NCBI RefSeq assembly: GCF_001644575.1
Contig: NZ_CP015596.1
Span: forward strand, 3,038,001-3,102,000
From: Mycobacterium adipatum
GTDB taxonomy: Bacteria; Actinomycetota; Actinomycetes; Mycobacteriales; Mycobacteriaceae
Direction: 5' to 3'
Length of the DNA: 64,000 nt
Shown: positions 1 to 14,148 of the stretch, piece by piece
Position numbering within the stretch: position 1 is the first letter of the stretch
Layout: each line of letters begins with the position of its first letter
Position numbers and translations under genes: made by a program
The notes under the pieces: generated by a model
Databases searched by the model: none
The model's input: only the letters and a program-made list of their open reading frames with translations
Told to the model about the DNA's origin: nothing

Positions 1-772
1 CAATGTCTCCCGCGGTGCGGTGGACACCGCATTGTTCGCGATCTCACACGTGGCGCTCAAGACGGCGGACACCCGCGCCGTCGACCGCATCCCGACCGAC
101 CGCCGCCCGACGGCCGCGGAGATCGCCGGGCTGGACGGCTCACTGCCGCACCAGCCCGAGCATGTCGCGGTGGTGCTGACCGGCCTGCGCGAACCCGCCG
201 GGCCGTGGGGGGCCGGCCGGCCGGTGCAGGCCGCCGACGCCTTCGAGGCCGTCCGGGTGATCGGCCGCGCGGCCGGGGTGGAGTTCACCCTGCACGCCGC
301 CCAGGAGCTGCCGTGGCACCCGGGCCGGTGCGCCGAGGTGCGCATCGGCGACCTGACGATCGGGTACGCCGGCCAACTGCATCCCGGGGTCATCGAGCGC
401 ACGGGTCTGCCCGCCGGTACCTGCGCGGTGGAACTCGACCTCGACGCAGTGCCGATCACCGAACGCCTGCCCGCCCCCGCGGTGTCACCGTTCCCGGCGG
501 TGTTCCAGGACATCAGCCTCATCGTGGCCGAGGATGCCGCCGCCGCCGCCGTGGTCGACGCGGTCCGCGACGGCGCCGGAGCCCTGCTTGAAGATGTGCG
601 GTTGTTCGATGTGTACACCGGCCCGCAGATCGGGGAGGGGCGCAAGTCGCTGACCTTGGCCCTGCGGTTCCGGGCCGCCGACCGCACGCTCACCGAGGAC
701 GAGGCCAGTGCCGCGCGGGACGCCGCGGTGGCCGCCGCGGCCGAGCGGGTGGGCGCGGTTCAGCGCGCCTGA
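1..772 (+). CDS. pheT: Phenylalanine--tRNA ligase beta subunit, 3' part
   Basis: This is the C-terminal part of PheT, which charges tRNA-Phe together with PheS in an alpha2beta2 enzyme. The 5' end lies outside the window; the reading frame enters at base 2 and stays open to the TGA at 770-772, giving about 256 residues. The last ~95 residues (from [10 protein letters not shown] to the end) look like the FDX-ACB anticodon-binding domain, including the [14 protein letters not shown] stretch typical of PheT. In mycobacteria pheST lies directly before argC, as here. The gene is followed by a palindromic repeat and the argC operator region. Confidence 0.95.
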   Translation, partial: NVSRGAVDTALFAISHVALKTADTRAVDRIPTDRRPTAAEIAGLDGSLPHQPEHVAVVLTGLREPAGPWGAGRPVQAADAFEAVRVIGRAAGVEFTLHAAQELPWHPGRCAEVRIGDLTIGYAGQLHPGVIERTGLPAGTCAVELDLDAVPITERLPAPAVSPFPAVFQDISLIVAEDAAAAAVVDAVRDGAGALLEDVRLFDVYTGPQIGEGRKSLTLALRFRAADRTLTEDEASAARDAAVAAAAERVGAVQRA

Positions 773-781
773 TTTCTCCCC

Positions 782-839
782 CGAGCAGACGCAAATGGCC
801 GGGAAATCGCCGCAATTTGCGGCCATTTGCGTCTGCTCG
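782..839. repeat. Palindromic repeat, copy 1 (pheT-argC gap)
   Basis: A perfect 19-bp inverted repeat: left arm CGAGCAGACGCAAATGGCC at 782-800, right arm its exact complement at 821-839, with a 20-nt loop. No T-tract follows. A close copy lies at 7804-7861 between argG and argH. The conserved arms in two intergenic places suggest a dispersed mycobacterial palindromic element that forms a strong RNA hairpin and may end pheT transcription or protect its 3' end. The function is inferred. Confidence 0.85.
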
Positions 840-861
840 CCGACACGTGGACTAATGAGTT

Positions 862-3117
<2,256 letters not shown>

Positions 3118-3121
<4 letters not shown>

Positions 3122-3990
3122 CCGAAACCACGACCAAGGCATCCGTTCTCGCCGGGGCGCTGCCCTGGCTCAAGCAGCTGCACGGCAAGATCGTCGTGGT
3201 CAAATACGGTGGCAACGCCATGACCGACGACACCCTCAAGGCGGCCTTCGCCGCCGACATGGTGTTCCTGCGCAACTGCGGTATCCGGCCGGTCGTCGTG
3301 CACGGCGGCGGCCCGCAGATCAGCGCCATGCTCAAGAAGCTGGGCATCGCGGGCGACTTCAAGGGCGGCTTCCGGGTCACCACACCCGAGGTGCTCGATG
3401 TCGCGCGGATGGTGTTGTTCGGTCAGGTCGGCCGCGAACTCGTCGGCCTCATCAATGCACACGGGCCGTACGCCGTCGGCGTCACCGGTGAGGACGCCCA
3501 GCTGTTCACCGCGGTGCGGCGCAGCGTCACCGTCGACGGGGTCGCCACCGATATCGGACTGGTCGGCGACGTCGAGCACGTCAACGCGGAGTCGCTGCTG
3601 GATCTCATTGCCGCGGGCCGTATCCCGGTGGTGTCCACCATTGCCCCCGATATGGACGGGGTGGTGCACAACATCAATGCCGATACCGCCGCCGCGGCCC
3701 TGGCCGAGGCGCTCGGCGCCGAGAAGCTGTTGATGCTCACCGATGTCGAGGGCCTCTACACCGACTGGCCGGACCGCAATTCACTGGTCAGCGAGATCGA
3801 CGGTGCCGCTCTCACCCAGCTGCTGCCGAAGCTGGAATCCGGCATGGTGCCCAAGATCGAGGCCTGCCTGCGGGCCGTCAACGGCGGGGTGCCGAGCGCG
3901 CACGTCATCGACGGTCGCGTCGAACACTGCGTCCTCGTCGAGCTCTTCACCGATGAAGGAACCGGAACGAAAGTGGTGCCCGCCTCATGA
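3118..3990 (+). CDS. argB: Acetylglutamate kinase
   Basis: ArgB phosphorylates N-acetylglutamate and is the usual feedback-controlled step of the cyclic pathway. The 290-residue sequence carries the amino-acid-kinase motifs KYGGNAM near residue 30, [10 protein letters not shown] near residue 60, and LTDVEGLY further on. The [13 protein letters not shown] stretch near residue 240 is typical of ArgB. The N-terminal helix found in arginine-sensitive hexameric ArgB is consistent with the extra residues before KIVVVKYGG, but this is inference. ATGA overlaps at both ends couple it to argJ and argD. Confidence 0.97.
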
Positions 3991-5156
3991 GTCTGCAGAC
4001 GCGGTGGGAAGCCGTGATGATGAACAACTACGGCACCCCGCCGCTGGCGCTGGCCGCCGGCGACGGTGCGGTGGTCACCGATACCGACGGCAAGAGCTAC
4101 CTGGATCTGCTCGGCGGCATTGCGGTCAATCTGCTGGGCCACCGCCACCCTGCCGTCATCGAGGCTGTCACCACGCAGCTCAACACCCTGGGGCACACCT
4201 CCAATCTGTATGCCACCGAACCGGGTATCGCGCTGGCCGAAAAGCTTGTCGATCACCTCGGCGCACCGGCGCGGGCGTTCTTCTGCAACTCCGGCACCGA
4301 GGCCAACGAGGTGGCCTTCAAGATCACCCGGCTGACCGGACGCACCAAGGTGGTGGCCGCGGAGGGCGGTTTCCACGGCCGGACGATGGGATCGCTGGCC
4401 CTGACCGGCCAGCCCGCCAAACGGGCGCCCTTCGAGCCGCTGCCCGGTGAGGTCACCTTCGTGCCCTACGGCGACGCCGCCGCGTTGGCGGACGCCGTCA
4501 CCGAGGACACCGCCGCGGTGTTCCTGGAGCCGATCATGGGGGAGGGCGGCGTCGTCGTCCCCCCGCCGGGCTACCTGGCCGCGGCGCGCGAGATCACCGC
4601 GGCCCGCGGCGCACTCCTGGTCCTCGATGAGGTGCAGACCGGGATCGGTCGCACCGGGATGTTCTATGCCCACCAACACGACGGCATCACCCCCGATATC
4701 GTCACGCTGGCCAAAGGCCTGGGGGGTGGGCTGCCCATCGGCGCCTGCCTGGCCATCGGCGACACCGCCGACCTGCTCACACCCGGCCTGCACGGCAGCA
4801 CTTTCGGGGGCAACCCGGTGTGCACCGCGGCCGCACTTGCGGTGCTGCAGACGCTGGCCGCCGAGGACCTCGTCGCACAGGCCGGCGTGCTCGGCAAGGC
4901 CATCAGCCACGGTGTCGAGGAATTGCAGCACCCGCTCGTCAGCCATGTCCGCGGCAAGGGTCTGCTGCTCGGCATCGTGCTGACCGCCGAGAAGGCCAAG
5001 GCGGTCGAGGCCGCCGCACGCGAGGCCGGCTTCCTGGTGAACGCGGCCGCGGCCGATGTGATCCGGTTGGCCCCGCCGCTGATCATCACCGACACCCAGA
5101 TCGACGAATTCCTCACCGCACTGCCTGCGGTGCTCGACAAGGGAGCCAAGGGGTAA
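3987..5156 (+). CDS. argD: Acetylornithine aminotransferase
   Basis: ArgD converts N-acetylglutamate semialdehyde to N-acetylornithine with PLP and glutamate. The 389-residue protein is a class III aminotransferase: GTEANE near residue 108 binds the phosphate, [12 protein letters not shown] forms the PLP-stacking region, and [13 protein letters not shown] holds the PLP lysine (Lys243). The same enzyme may also act in lysine synthesis, as proposed for other ArgD proteins. The ATG overlaps the argB stop. Only three bases separate its stop from argF. Confidence 0.96.
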   Translation: MSLQTRWEAVMMNNYGTPPLALAAGDGAVVTDTDGKSYLDLLGGIAVNLLGHRHPAVIEAVTTQLNTLGHTSNLYATEPGIALAEKLVDHLGAPARAFFCNSGTEANEVAFKITRLTGRTKVVAAEGGFHGRTMGSLALTGQPAKRAPFEPLPGEVTFVPYGDAAALADAVTEDTAAVFLEPIMGEGGVVVPPPGYLAAAREITAARGALLVLDEVQTGIGRTGMFYAHQHDGITPDIVTLAKGLGGGLPIGACLAIGDTADLLTPGLHGSTFGGNPVCTAAALAVLQTLAAEDLVAQAGVLGKAISHGVEELQHPLVSHVRGKGLLLGIVLTAEKAKAVEAAAREAGFLVNAAAADVIRLAPPLIITDTQIDEFLTALPAVLDKGAKG

Positions 5157-6083
<927 letters not shown>

Positions 6084-6084
6084 C

Positions 6085-6561
6085 GTGAGTTCACCGACCC
6101 GGGTCGGTCGCCAGGCCCGCATCGTCACCCTGCTGTCCGCGAATGCGGTGAGCAGTCAGAGCGAGCTGGCCGCGATGTTGTCCGCCGAGGGGATCGAGGT
6201 CACTCAGGCGACCCTGTCGCGGGACCTGGAGGAACTCGGTGCGGTGAAGCTCCGCGGCGCCGACGGCGGCGTCGGTGTCTACGTCGTGCCCGAGGACGGC
6301 AGCCCGGTGCGTGGTGTCTCGGGCGGCACAGAGCGGGTGACCAAACTGCTCGGCGAGCTACTGGTGTCCACCGATGCCAGCGCAAACATCGCCGTGCTGC
6401 GCACCCCGCCGGGGGCGGCGCACTACCTCGCGAGCGCCATCGACCGGGCATCGTTGCCCCAGGTTGTCGGCACCATCGCCGGTGATGACACCATCTTCGT
6501 GATGGCGCGTGAGCCGATGACCGGTGCCGAGCTCGCGATCATGTTCGAGAACTTGAAGTAA
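6085..6561 (+). CDS. argR: Arginine repressor ArgR
   Basis: ArgR binds ARG boxes as an arginine-dependent hexamer and represses arginine genes. The N-terminal ~70 residues form the winged helix (SQSELAAML, then [17 protein letters not shown]); the C-terminal part has the [11 protein letters not shown] motif of the arginine-binding, oligomerising domain. At 158 residues it is of normal length. The GTG start at 6085 lies one base after argF. Its likely target lies upstream of argC at 862-885; because argR is inside the operon it should also control itself. Confidence 0.96.
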   Translation: MSSPTRVGRQARIVTLLSANAVSSQSELAAMLSAEGIEVTQATLSRDLEELGAVKLRGADGGVGVYVVPEDGSPVRGVSGGTERVTKLLGELLVSTDASANIAVLRTPPGAAHYLASAIDRASLPQVVGTIAGDDTIFVMAREPMTGAELAIMFENLK

Positions 6562-6599
6562 GCGGTCCCCGGACCCGAAAGAAATAAGGAGATCAACCA

Positions 6600-7799
6600 A
6601 TGTCCGAGCGCGTCATCCTGGCGTATTCCGGCGGTCTGGACACCTCGGTGGCGATCAGCTGGATCGGCAAGGAAACCGGGCGTGAGGTCGTGGCCGTGGC
6701 CATCGACCTCGGGCAGGGTGGTGAGGACATGGAGGTCGTCCGGCAGCGAGCGCTCGACTGCGGCGCCGTGGAGGCCGTCGTGGTCGACGCCCGCGACGAG
6801 TTCGCCGACGAGTACTGCCTGCCGACCATCCAGTCCAACGCGCTCTACATGGACCGGTACCCGCTGGTGTCGGCGATCAGCCGGCCGCTGATCGTCAAGC
6901 ACCTCGTGGCTGCCGCCCGCGAACACAAGGGCGGCACCGTGGCACACGGGTGCACCGGAAAAGGCAACGATCAGGTCCGTTTCGAGGTTGGGTTCGCCTC
7001 GCTGGCGCCCGAGCTGAAGGTGCTGGCCCCCGTGCGCGACTACGCGTGGACCCGGGAGAAGGCCATCGCCTTCGCCGAGGAGAACGCGATCCCGATCAAC
7101 GTCACCAAGCGGTCGCCGTTCTCGATCGATCAGAACGTCTGGGGCCGCGCGGTGGAAACCGGCTTCCTGGAGCACCTTTGGAATGCGCCGACCAAGGACG
7201 TCTACGACTACACCGAAGACCCCACCATCAACTGGAGCACCCCCGACGAGGTGATCGTCGGCTTCGAAAAGGGCGTGCCGACATCGATCGACGGTCGACC
7301 CGTCACGGTGCTGCAGGCCATCGAGGAGCTCAACCGGCGTGCCGGGGCACAGGGTGTCGGCCGCCTCGACGTCGTCGAGGACCGCCTGGTCGGGATCAAG
7401 AGCCGCGAGATCTATGAGGCGCCCGGCGCCATGGTGCTGATCACCGCGCACACCGAGCTCGAGCACGTCACGCTGGAGCGCGAGCTGGGTCGCTACAAGC
7501 GCGGCACCGACCAGAAGTGGGGCGAGCTGGTCTATGACGGGCTCTGGTACTCGCCGCTCAAGCGTGCGCTGGAATCGTTCGTCGCGCACACCCAGGAGCA
7601 TGTCACCGGCGAGATCCGGCTGGTGCTGCACGGCGGGCACATCGCGGTCAACGGCCGCCGCAGCCCCACCTCGCTGTACGACTTCAACCTGGCCACCTAT
7701 GACGAGGGCGACAGCTTCGACCAGTCCTCGGCGAAGGGTTTCGTGCATGTGCACGGGCTGTCGTCGAAGATCTCGGCCAAGCGCGACCTGGGACTCTGA
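6600..7799 (+). CDS. argG: Argininosuccinate synthase
   Basis: ArgG condenses citrulline and aspartate with ATP to argininosuccinate. The PP-loop AYSGGLDTS at residues 9-17 and the [15 protein letters not shown] block identify it; length 399 is usual. A clear Shine-Dalgarno (AAGGAG) lies 7 bases before the ATG. A 38-bp gap separates it from argR, so it may be co-transcribed. The palindromic repeat at 7804-7861 follows its stop and separates it from argH. Confidence 0.97.
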   Translation: MSERVILAYSGGLDTSVAISWIGKETGREVVAVAIDLGQGGEDMEVVRQRALDCGAVEAVVVDARDEFADEYCLPTIQSNALYMDRYPLVSAISRPLIVKHLVAAAREHKGGTVAHGCTGKGNDQVRFEVGFASLAPELKVLAPVRDYAWTREKAIAFAEENAIPINVTKRSPFSIDQNVWGRAVETGFLEHLWNAPTKDVYDYTEDPTINWSTPDEVIVGFEKGVPTSIDGRPVTVLQAIEELNRRAGAQGVGRLDVVEDRLVGIKSREIYEAPGAMVLITAHTELEHVTLERELGRYKRGTDQKWGELVYDGLWYSPLKRALESFVAHTQEHVTGEIRLVLHGGHIAVNGRRSPTSLYDFNLATYDEGDSFDQSSAKGFVHVHGLSSKISAKRDLGL

Positions 7800-7803
7800 T
7801 TGC

Positions 7804-9289
<1,486 letters not shown>

Positions 9290-9290
9290 G

Positions 9291-9296
9291 TAGTAT
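9291..9296 (+). promoter_or_regulatory. -10 element, predicted leaderless promoter
   Basis: TAGTAT lies 8 bases before the ATG at 9305. A TANNNT box at this distance from a start codon is the usual layout of leaderless mycobacterial transcripts, so RNA would begin at or next to the ATG. No Shine-Dalgarno is seen. Assigned from pattern only. Confidence 0.5.
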
Positions 9297-9304
9297 CGGC
9301 AGCC

Positions 9305-9919
9305 ATGGAAACGGCTCGGGGGAGCGCCGCCACCACGGTTACCGGACGTGTTCGGCGCTGGCTGTCGGGCTGGGGTTTCAAGGAGTGGCGCCGGGCAGGC
9401 CTGGTGGCCGTCCTGGTGGCCACCGCTGCGTTCGGTGGACTGGACACCGTGAACAAACAGATCACCGATCTCAAGCCGGGGGAGATGTTCGACAACGGTC
9501 GATTCGAGATGACGGTGCAGCGGGCCACGCTGGTCGACGAGGTGCGCGCCGGCAAACGGGTGCTGTTCTCCGACAAACCGGGCCGACGTTATCTCGGGCT
9601 GGTGATGAAGGTGCGCAATCACAGCACCCTGCCGGGCGCCGTGTACAACCCGATCGAACTACCCGGCCGGCCCGGTGCCCATTTCCTGTCCTCCATGCGG
9701 GTGGCCGACGGCACGGGCGAGATCGTTCTCGGCCCGGGTCTCGCCGACGAGGTCGTGCTGGTGTGGGAGCTCCCTGCGGAGGCGTTGTCCGTCGGCGACG
9801 AGGTGGCTGTCCGGATCCTGAGGGAGGTCCGCAAGCTCGGTGCAACCTACAGCCAGGGTTGGGTGCGCGACGAGGCCCGATACGCGCGGCTCACCGTGCC
9901 GGTGGGCGGTCCACGGTGA
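9305..9919 (+). CDS. Membrane-anchored protein of unknown function (1 of 3)
   Basis: This 204-residue protein is not recognised by name. A basic N-terminus (RVRRWLSGWGFKEWRR) is followed by one hydrophobic segment at about residues 31-46, then a soluble, probably extracytoplasmic region rich in beta-type sequence. The region VMKVRNHSTLPGAVYNPI resembles the DUF4352-like fold of small secreted actinobacterial proteins, but this is a loose match. It is the first of three overlapping genes with the same layout (9305, 9916, 10494), probably one operon started by the leaderless promoter at 9291. The function is unknown. Confidence 0.8.
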   Translation: METARGSAATTVTGRVRRWLSGWGFKEWRRAGLVAVLVATAAFGGLDTVNKQITDLKPGEMFDNGRFEMTVQRATLVDEVRAGKRVLFSDKPGRRYLGLVMKVRNHSTLPGAVYNPIELPGRPGAHFLSSMRVADGTGEIVLGPGLADEVVLVWELPAEALSVGDEVAVRILREVRKLGATYSQGWVRDEARYARLTVPVGGPR

Positions 9920-10497
9920 CGCGACCGACGCGGCCCGGCGTGCTGCGCGCCGTCGCCACCGCGGTGATCATCGTGGCCGCAGCCGTGCTGTGGCACCGCC
10001 TACCCACTCCCGATGATGTGTACGGCCCCTTCGATGTCCGGGCCGGCGTCGGCCAGGCCGTCTCCGGGCGGGCCATCACCGCCCGGGTCGACGGTGTGCG
10101 CATCGCCCCGCGAATTCGCAAGGACCGGGAAACCTCGCCGGTCCTGGACGCCGTCGGCATCTGGATCGTGATCGATGGTGAGGCGATGACCACCCGCACC
10201 GACCAGAACCTGAGTTCCGAACTGATCGTCGGGCCCAATACCTACAAGTTCACCGGTCGCCTCGACTTCATGCCGCTGGCGGGCTCGCTCACCCCCGGCA
10301 TTTCGGTGCACAGCTCGTGGGTGTTCGATGTACCCGCGGACCTGGTCGCCGCCGGGGCACAGACCATCACACTGCGGCTGTGGGTCGGCGACGGAAGGAT
10401 GGATTCCCGGCTGGTGATCGACATGCCCCTTGACGATCCGCGGGTCGACCGCACCGATTTCGTTCGGTTGGCGCCGACCGTGCAGGTCGGCACATGA
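9916..10497 (+). CDS. Membrane-anchored protein of unknown function (2 of 3)
   Basis: A 193-residue protein whose GTG start overlaps the previous stop (GTGA). One hydrophobic helix at about residues 10-25 (VLRAVATAVIIVAAAVLW) is followed by an exported domain without catalytic motifs. The middle part (LDAVGIWIVIDGEAMTT) parallels the matching part of gene 1 of the set, which suggests an old duplication. A longer in-frame extension to 9385 lies inside gene 1 and was rejected. It probably forms an envelope complex with its neighbours, an inference from coupling alone. Confidence 0.8.
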   Translation: MTRPTRPGVLRAVATAVIIVAAAVLWHRLPTPDDVYGPFDVRAGVGQAVSGRAITARVDGVRIAPRIRKDRETSPVLDAVGIWIVIDGEAMTTRTDQNLSSELIVGPNTYKFTGRLDFMPLAGSLTPGISVHSSWVFDVPADLVAAGAQTITLRLWVGDGRMDSRLVIDMPLDDPRVDRTDFVRLAPTVQVGT

Positions 10498-10952
10498 GGC
10501 TGCCGCTGTGGAAACGCAATGTGATCGGCGCCGCGGTGGCCGCAGCCGCGGCGACGCTGAGCGTCACGTTCATCTCCGGGCCGGCATGGGAGCGCTACCG
10601 CGCCACGGTGCGACCCGCGCACAGCGCCTCGACCGGTGAGTCGGTGGTCGTCGACGGGCAGAGCTGGTCGGTCCGCAATGTCAGCCGGTCCACGAAGCAA
10701 CGTTCCGGTGCGCCCCTTCCCGAGGGCACCGTGCTGATGAACGTGCTCGTCGAGCGTTCCGGGACGACGGAGGCCGGATTCGCCTGCGTGGGTTATCTGT
10801 TCGACGGTGAGCGGTCGTGGCGTGCCAACGGGCCGCCCTGCGGCGCGGCGACCTCGATGCCGTGGACCTTCACCATCCCTGCGACGGCCGAGCCGACAGC
10901 GGTCGACATCAGAGACCTCAGCGGTTCGATACTGCTGCGGCTTCAGCTGTAG
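10494..10952 (+). CDS. Membrane-anchored protein of unknown function (3 of 3)
   Basis: A 152-residue protein with an ATGA overlap to gene 2. Residues ~10-28 (VIGAAVAAAAATLSVTFI) form a signal anchor; the rest is a small exported domain with two cysteines (in FACVGYLF and GPPCGAA) that could form a disulfide. The layout matches the two genes before it. Its last 35 bases overlap the end of the convergent membrane-protein gene on the other strand. The function is unknown. Confidence 0.78.
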   Translation: MRLPLWKRNVIGAAVAAAAATLSVTFISGPAWERYRATVRPAHSASTGESVVVDGQSWSVRNVSRSTKQRSGAPLPEGTVLMNVLVERSGTTEAGFACVGYLFDGERSWRANGPPCGAATSMPWTFTIPATAEPTAVDIRDLSGSILLRLQL

Positions 10953-12228
10953 CGTTCGCCGCCTTGGCATTCCAGCGTTGCACGCACCATCCCAACGTCG
11001 CGGCGATCAGGCACACCCGCAACGATTCGATGACGGCGTGCGAGATCAGGCCCAGCCCGTCCCAGGTGCCGAACCAGAACGTGATGTCGTTCGGGCCGAA
11101 CAGCCAACTCATGCCGCGCAGCAGGTAGCCGGACCCGATCTGAGCCCGGTAGAAGCTGCCGGACATGTCCAGCCAGGCAAGGCCCAGATAGCCCAGGACA
11201 TACAGTGCGATCGCGAGCGGACCCCCGGCCACGATCACATGGGCGGAATCGGTGATCGGCTTGAACTTGCCGATCTGTCCGGTCAACTGGTCGCGCACCT
11301 CGGTGCGGACCTTCCCGGGGATGCGCTGCCACCCGGTGTGTAGCCGGGTTCGGCGGGGCGCGGAGCGGTCGATCCACCGGCCCACCCGCTCGCCGCCCAG
11401 CCGCCGTGCCTCCGCGTGCCAGTCGGGTTTGGTCGTCGCGCCGTAGACGATGCACGCGACGGCCAGCCAGATGAGCGGCACCGCCGCACCACCGAATACG
11501 GTCGTGATCGCCCACACCACGGCCTTCCAGAGCGACTCCAGCAGTTGGAGGTGGGAGAACACACTCTCACGGGTCTCGTTGAACCACACCACGATCCGAC
11601 GCTCGGCAAGCCACGCCGACGGGTTGATCAGGACGGTGACCCCTTTGCTCGCCGAGAACGTCAGGACCAGGAACACCCACAGCGCGTCCAGGTACACCTG
11701 CAACGGCAGCAGCCAGGTCGGCATCCGGTCCTTGAACCGTCCCAGGACGAAGCGCGACAGCAGCGCAATGCCGACGATGACGAAGGTCATCGTGCCGACG
11801 GGCAGCATCTCAGGGTCGATCTCGGTCGCGGTGGACGTCAGCGCCTTACCCACTCGGTAGGGCACGGCGCGGTACTCGAACTCCAGCCAGTCCTCCCGAA
11901 ACATCTGCCAGGCCAGATAGATGGCGAAGAACGGCACGATGACCGTGGCGAAGATGTCGATCTGGCGCGCGGAGCGCGGTGGCAACCCGGCCAGCGCCGG
12001 GATGCCCGGCCGGATCACCAGGAACATCGCCACGTAGGACCCGAGCCGGGCCATACCGGCGAGCGGCATGATCAGCGATGCCCACAGGTCGTTGTCGTAC
12101 CCGGCCCACGCGGCCCACTCGATGGCACCTTGACGGCCGAGATAGCCGACCAGGTAGCAGGCCACCAACTGCGGGAAGTAGCGCACGAACAGCGTCAGCG
12201 GCGCCAGCACGTATCGCACGGCACTCAT
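10918..12228 (-). CDS. Multi-pass membrane protein of unknown function
   Basis: A 436-residue integral membrane protein with about seven to eight hydrophobic segments, among them YFPQLVACYLVGYLG near the start, FVIVGIALLSRFVLG, AVPLIWLAVACIVYG, and a pair close to the C-terminus. A basic cytoplasmic stretch lies around residues 275-320. No transporter or enzyme motif is recognised. The start at 12228 (MSAVRYV) was chosen over 12273 because the latter would overlap the ABC-F gene. It converges on the three small anchored proteins and may belong with them; this is an inference from position. Confidence 0.75.
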   Translation of the reverse strand: MSAVRYVLAPLTLFVRYFPQLVACYLVGYLGRQGAIEWAAWAGYDNDLWASLIMPLAGMARLGSYVAMFLVIRPGIPALAGLPPRSARQIDIFATVIVPFFAIYLAWQMFREDWLEFEYRAVPYRVGKALTSTATEIDPEMLPVGTMTFVIVGIALLSRFVLGRFKDRMPTWLLPLQVYLDALWVFLVLTFSASKGVTVLINPSAWLAERRIVVWFNETRESVFSHLQLLESLWKAVVWAITTVFGGAAVPLIWLAVACIVYGATTKPDWHAEARRLGGERVGRWIDRSAPRRTRLHTGWQRIPGKVRTEVRDQLTGQIGKFKPITDSAHVIVAGGPLAIALYVLGYLGLAWLDMSGSFYRAQIGSGYLLRGMSWLFGPNDITFWFGTWDGLGLISHAVIESLRVCLIAATLGWCVQRWNAKAANATAEAAAVSNR

Positions 12229-12242
12229 GGTAAGGGTGCCCG

Positions 12243-14030
12243 TCAGCCGATGGACTCGGAGAGCGTCAGCCACCTCTCCTCGAGTTCGGCGACCTCGGTT
12301 TCCAGCTCGCGCAGCGTGCCGGTGTGGCGTTGCAGCCCTTCGTAATCGTTCTGATCATGCTCGGCCAGTTTGATGTGCGCGGTGTCGATCAACCCGGTGA
12401 GCTTCTCCAGCCGGCGCTCGATCGACGAGATCTCCTTCTGTGCCGCGCGTAGGTCGGCCCCCGACAGGCCGTCCTGGGCGGCCGACTTGACCGGCGCCGG
12501 GCCGGTGGTCTCGGCGTGCGCGGCGCGCAGGCGCAGGTATTCGTCGACCCCGCCGGGCAGGTGGCGCAGGTGCCCGCCGAGGATCCCGTACTGCTGGTCG
12601 GTGACCCGCTCCAGGAAGTAGCGGTCGTGGCTGACCACGATCAGGGTGCCCGGCCAGGAGTCGAGCAGATCCTCCATCGCCGCCAGCATGTCGGTGTCCA
12701 GGTCGTTGGTCGGCTCGTCGAGGATCAGCACATTGGGCTGCCCGAGCAGGATCAGCAGCAGCTGCAGACGTCGCAGCTGCCCGCCGGAGAGATCCTTGAC
12801 CGGTGTGGACAGTTGCGCGCTGGCGAAGCCGAGGCGTTCCAGCAGTTGCCCCGGCGTCAGCTCCTGGGCCTTGGAGCCGGTGCCGAACGTATAGGTGGTC
12901 GCGAGCCGGGCCAACACCACCCGAACGGGTTCGTCGAGATGATCGGCCAGTTCGTCGACGCCCTGGGTCAAGGTGGCGATCTGCACCGTCTTGCCGTGCT
13001 TCACTCGACCCTCGGTGGGCTGCACCGAACCGTCGATGAGGCCGAGCAGCGTCGATTTTCCCGCCCCGTTGACGCCGAGGATGCCGGTTCGCTCGCCGGG
13101 GGCCACCCGCCACTCGACATCCTTCAAGACCTCGCGCTCCGCGTAGCTCACCGACACGTCGAGCAGATCCACCACCTGTTTGCCCAGCCGGGTGACCGCC
13201 AGCGACTGCAGCGCCACCTTGTCCCGGATCTCCGGTACATCGGCGATCAACGCGTTGGCCGCGTCGATACGGAACTTCGGCTTGGACGTGCGGGCCGGGG
13301 CGCCGCGGCGCAACCAGGCCAATTCCTTGCGGGCCAGATTCTGCCGGCGGGCCTCACTCGAGGCGGCCTGCCGGTCGCGTTCGACCCGCTGCAGGATGTA
13401 GGCGGCATAACCACCGTCGAACGGTTCGACGATGCGGTCATGCACCTCCCAGGTCGTCGTACACACCTCGTCGAGGAACCAGCGATCGTGGGTGATCACC
13501 AGCAGCCCGCCCGAGGACGGCGACCAACGCCGCTTGAGATGCTGGGCCAGCCAGGTGATGCCCTCGACGTCGAGATGGTTGGTCGGCTCGTCGAGGGCCA
13601 GCACGTCATGGTCCCCGGCCAGCAACCGGGCCAGCGCGACCCGGCGCCGCTGCCCACCCGACAGCGTGCCCAGCACGGCGTCCCAGGCCAGCCCGCCCAG
13701 CAACCCGGCGATGACGTCGCGGCCGCGCGGGTCGCCCGCCCATTCGTGCTCGGGGGTGTCGCCGACGACGGCATGCCCGACGGTGTCGTCGGGATCCAGG
13801 GTGTCGCCCTGGTCCAACACGCCGATGCGGACCCCGCCGCGGACGGTCACCCGTCCGGAGTCGGGCGTGACGCGGCCCGCCAGCATGGCCAGCAGACTGG
13901 ACTTTCCGTCGCCGTTGCGGCCGACGATGCCGATCCGGTCGCCCTCGTTGACGCCGAGGGAGACGGAATCGAATACGACCTTGGTCGGGTATTGCAGATG
14001 GAGGGCCTCAGCCCCGAGAAGATGCGCCAT
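12243..14030 (-). CDS. ABC-F family ATPase
   Basis: A 595-residue soluble protein with two ABC domains and no membrane segment. The first has Walker A GRNGDGKSS and signature LSGGQRRR; the second has GVNGAGKST, LSGGQLRR and the Walker B block LILDEPTNDLD. This is the ABC-F layout; such proteins act on the ribosome (translation factors of the Uup/Ettd type or antibiotic protection), not in transport. The C-terminal ~80 residues are a charged coiled coil like the Uup tail. M. tuberculosis has related genes annotated as macrolide transporter ATPases (Rv1667c/Rv1668c). Whether this one gives resistance cannot be told. Confidence 0.9.
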   Translation of the reverse strand: MAHLLGAEALHLQYPTKVVFDSVSLGVNEGDRIGIVGRNGDGKSSLLAMLAGRVTPDSGRVTVRGGVRIGVLDQGDTLDPDDTVGHAVVGDTPEHEWAGDPRGRDVIAGLLGGLAWDAVLGTLSGGQRRRVALARLLAGDHDVLALDEPTNHLDVEGITWLAQHLKRRWSPSSGGLLVITHDRWFLDEVCTTTWEVHDRIVEPFDGGYAAYILQRVERDRQAASSEARRQNLARKELAWLRRGAPARTSKPKFRIDAANALIADVPEIRDKVALQSLAVTRLGKQVVDLLDVSVSYAEREVLKDVEWRVAPGERTGILGVNGAGKSTLLGLIDGSVQPTEGRVKHGKTVQIATLTQGVDELADHLDEPVRVVLARLATTYTFGTGSKAQELTPGQLLERLGFASAQLSTPVKDLSGGQLRRLQLLLILLGQPNVLILDEPTNDLDTDMLAAMEDLLDSWPGTLIVVSHDRYFLERVTDQQYGILGGHLRHLPGGVDEYLRLRAAHAETTGPAPVKSAAQDGLSGADLRAAQKEISSIERRLEKLTGLIDTAHIKLAEHDQNDYEGLQRHTGTLRELETEVAELEERWLTLSESIG

Positions 14031-14148
14031 GTCCCCACCAGGCTAGGCCGACGGGTGGACCACATTCGCAGCGGCCGACCAGCAGCGCTGTGCCATGATG
14101 TCGTGGCAATCGGGGGATCGGGACTCACACAGTCAGGGGAGCGCGTAG

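Noticed and set aside
12243..14030. ABC-F gene as a macrolide-resistance determinant
   Set aside because: The layout is equally that of housekeeping ABC-F factors (Uup-like tail), and 23S A2058/A2059 are wild type; no evidence for resistance.
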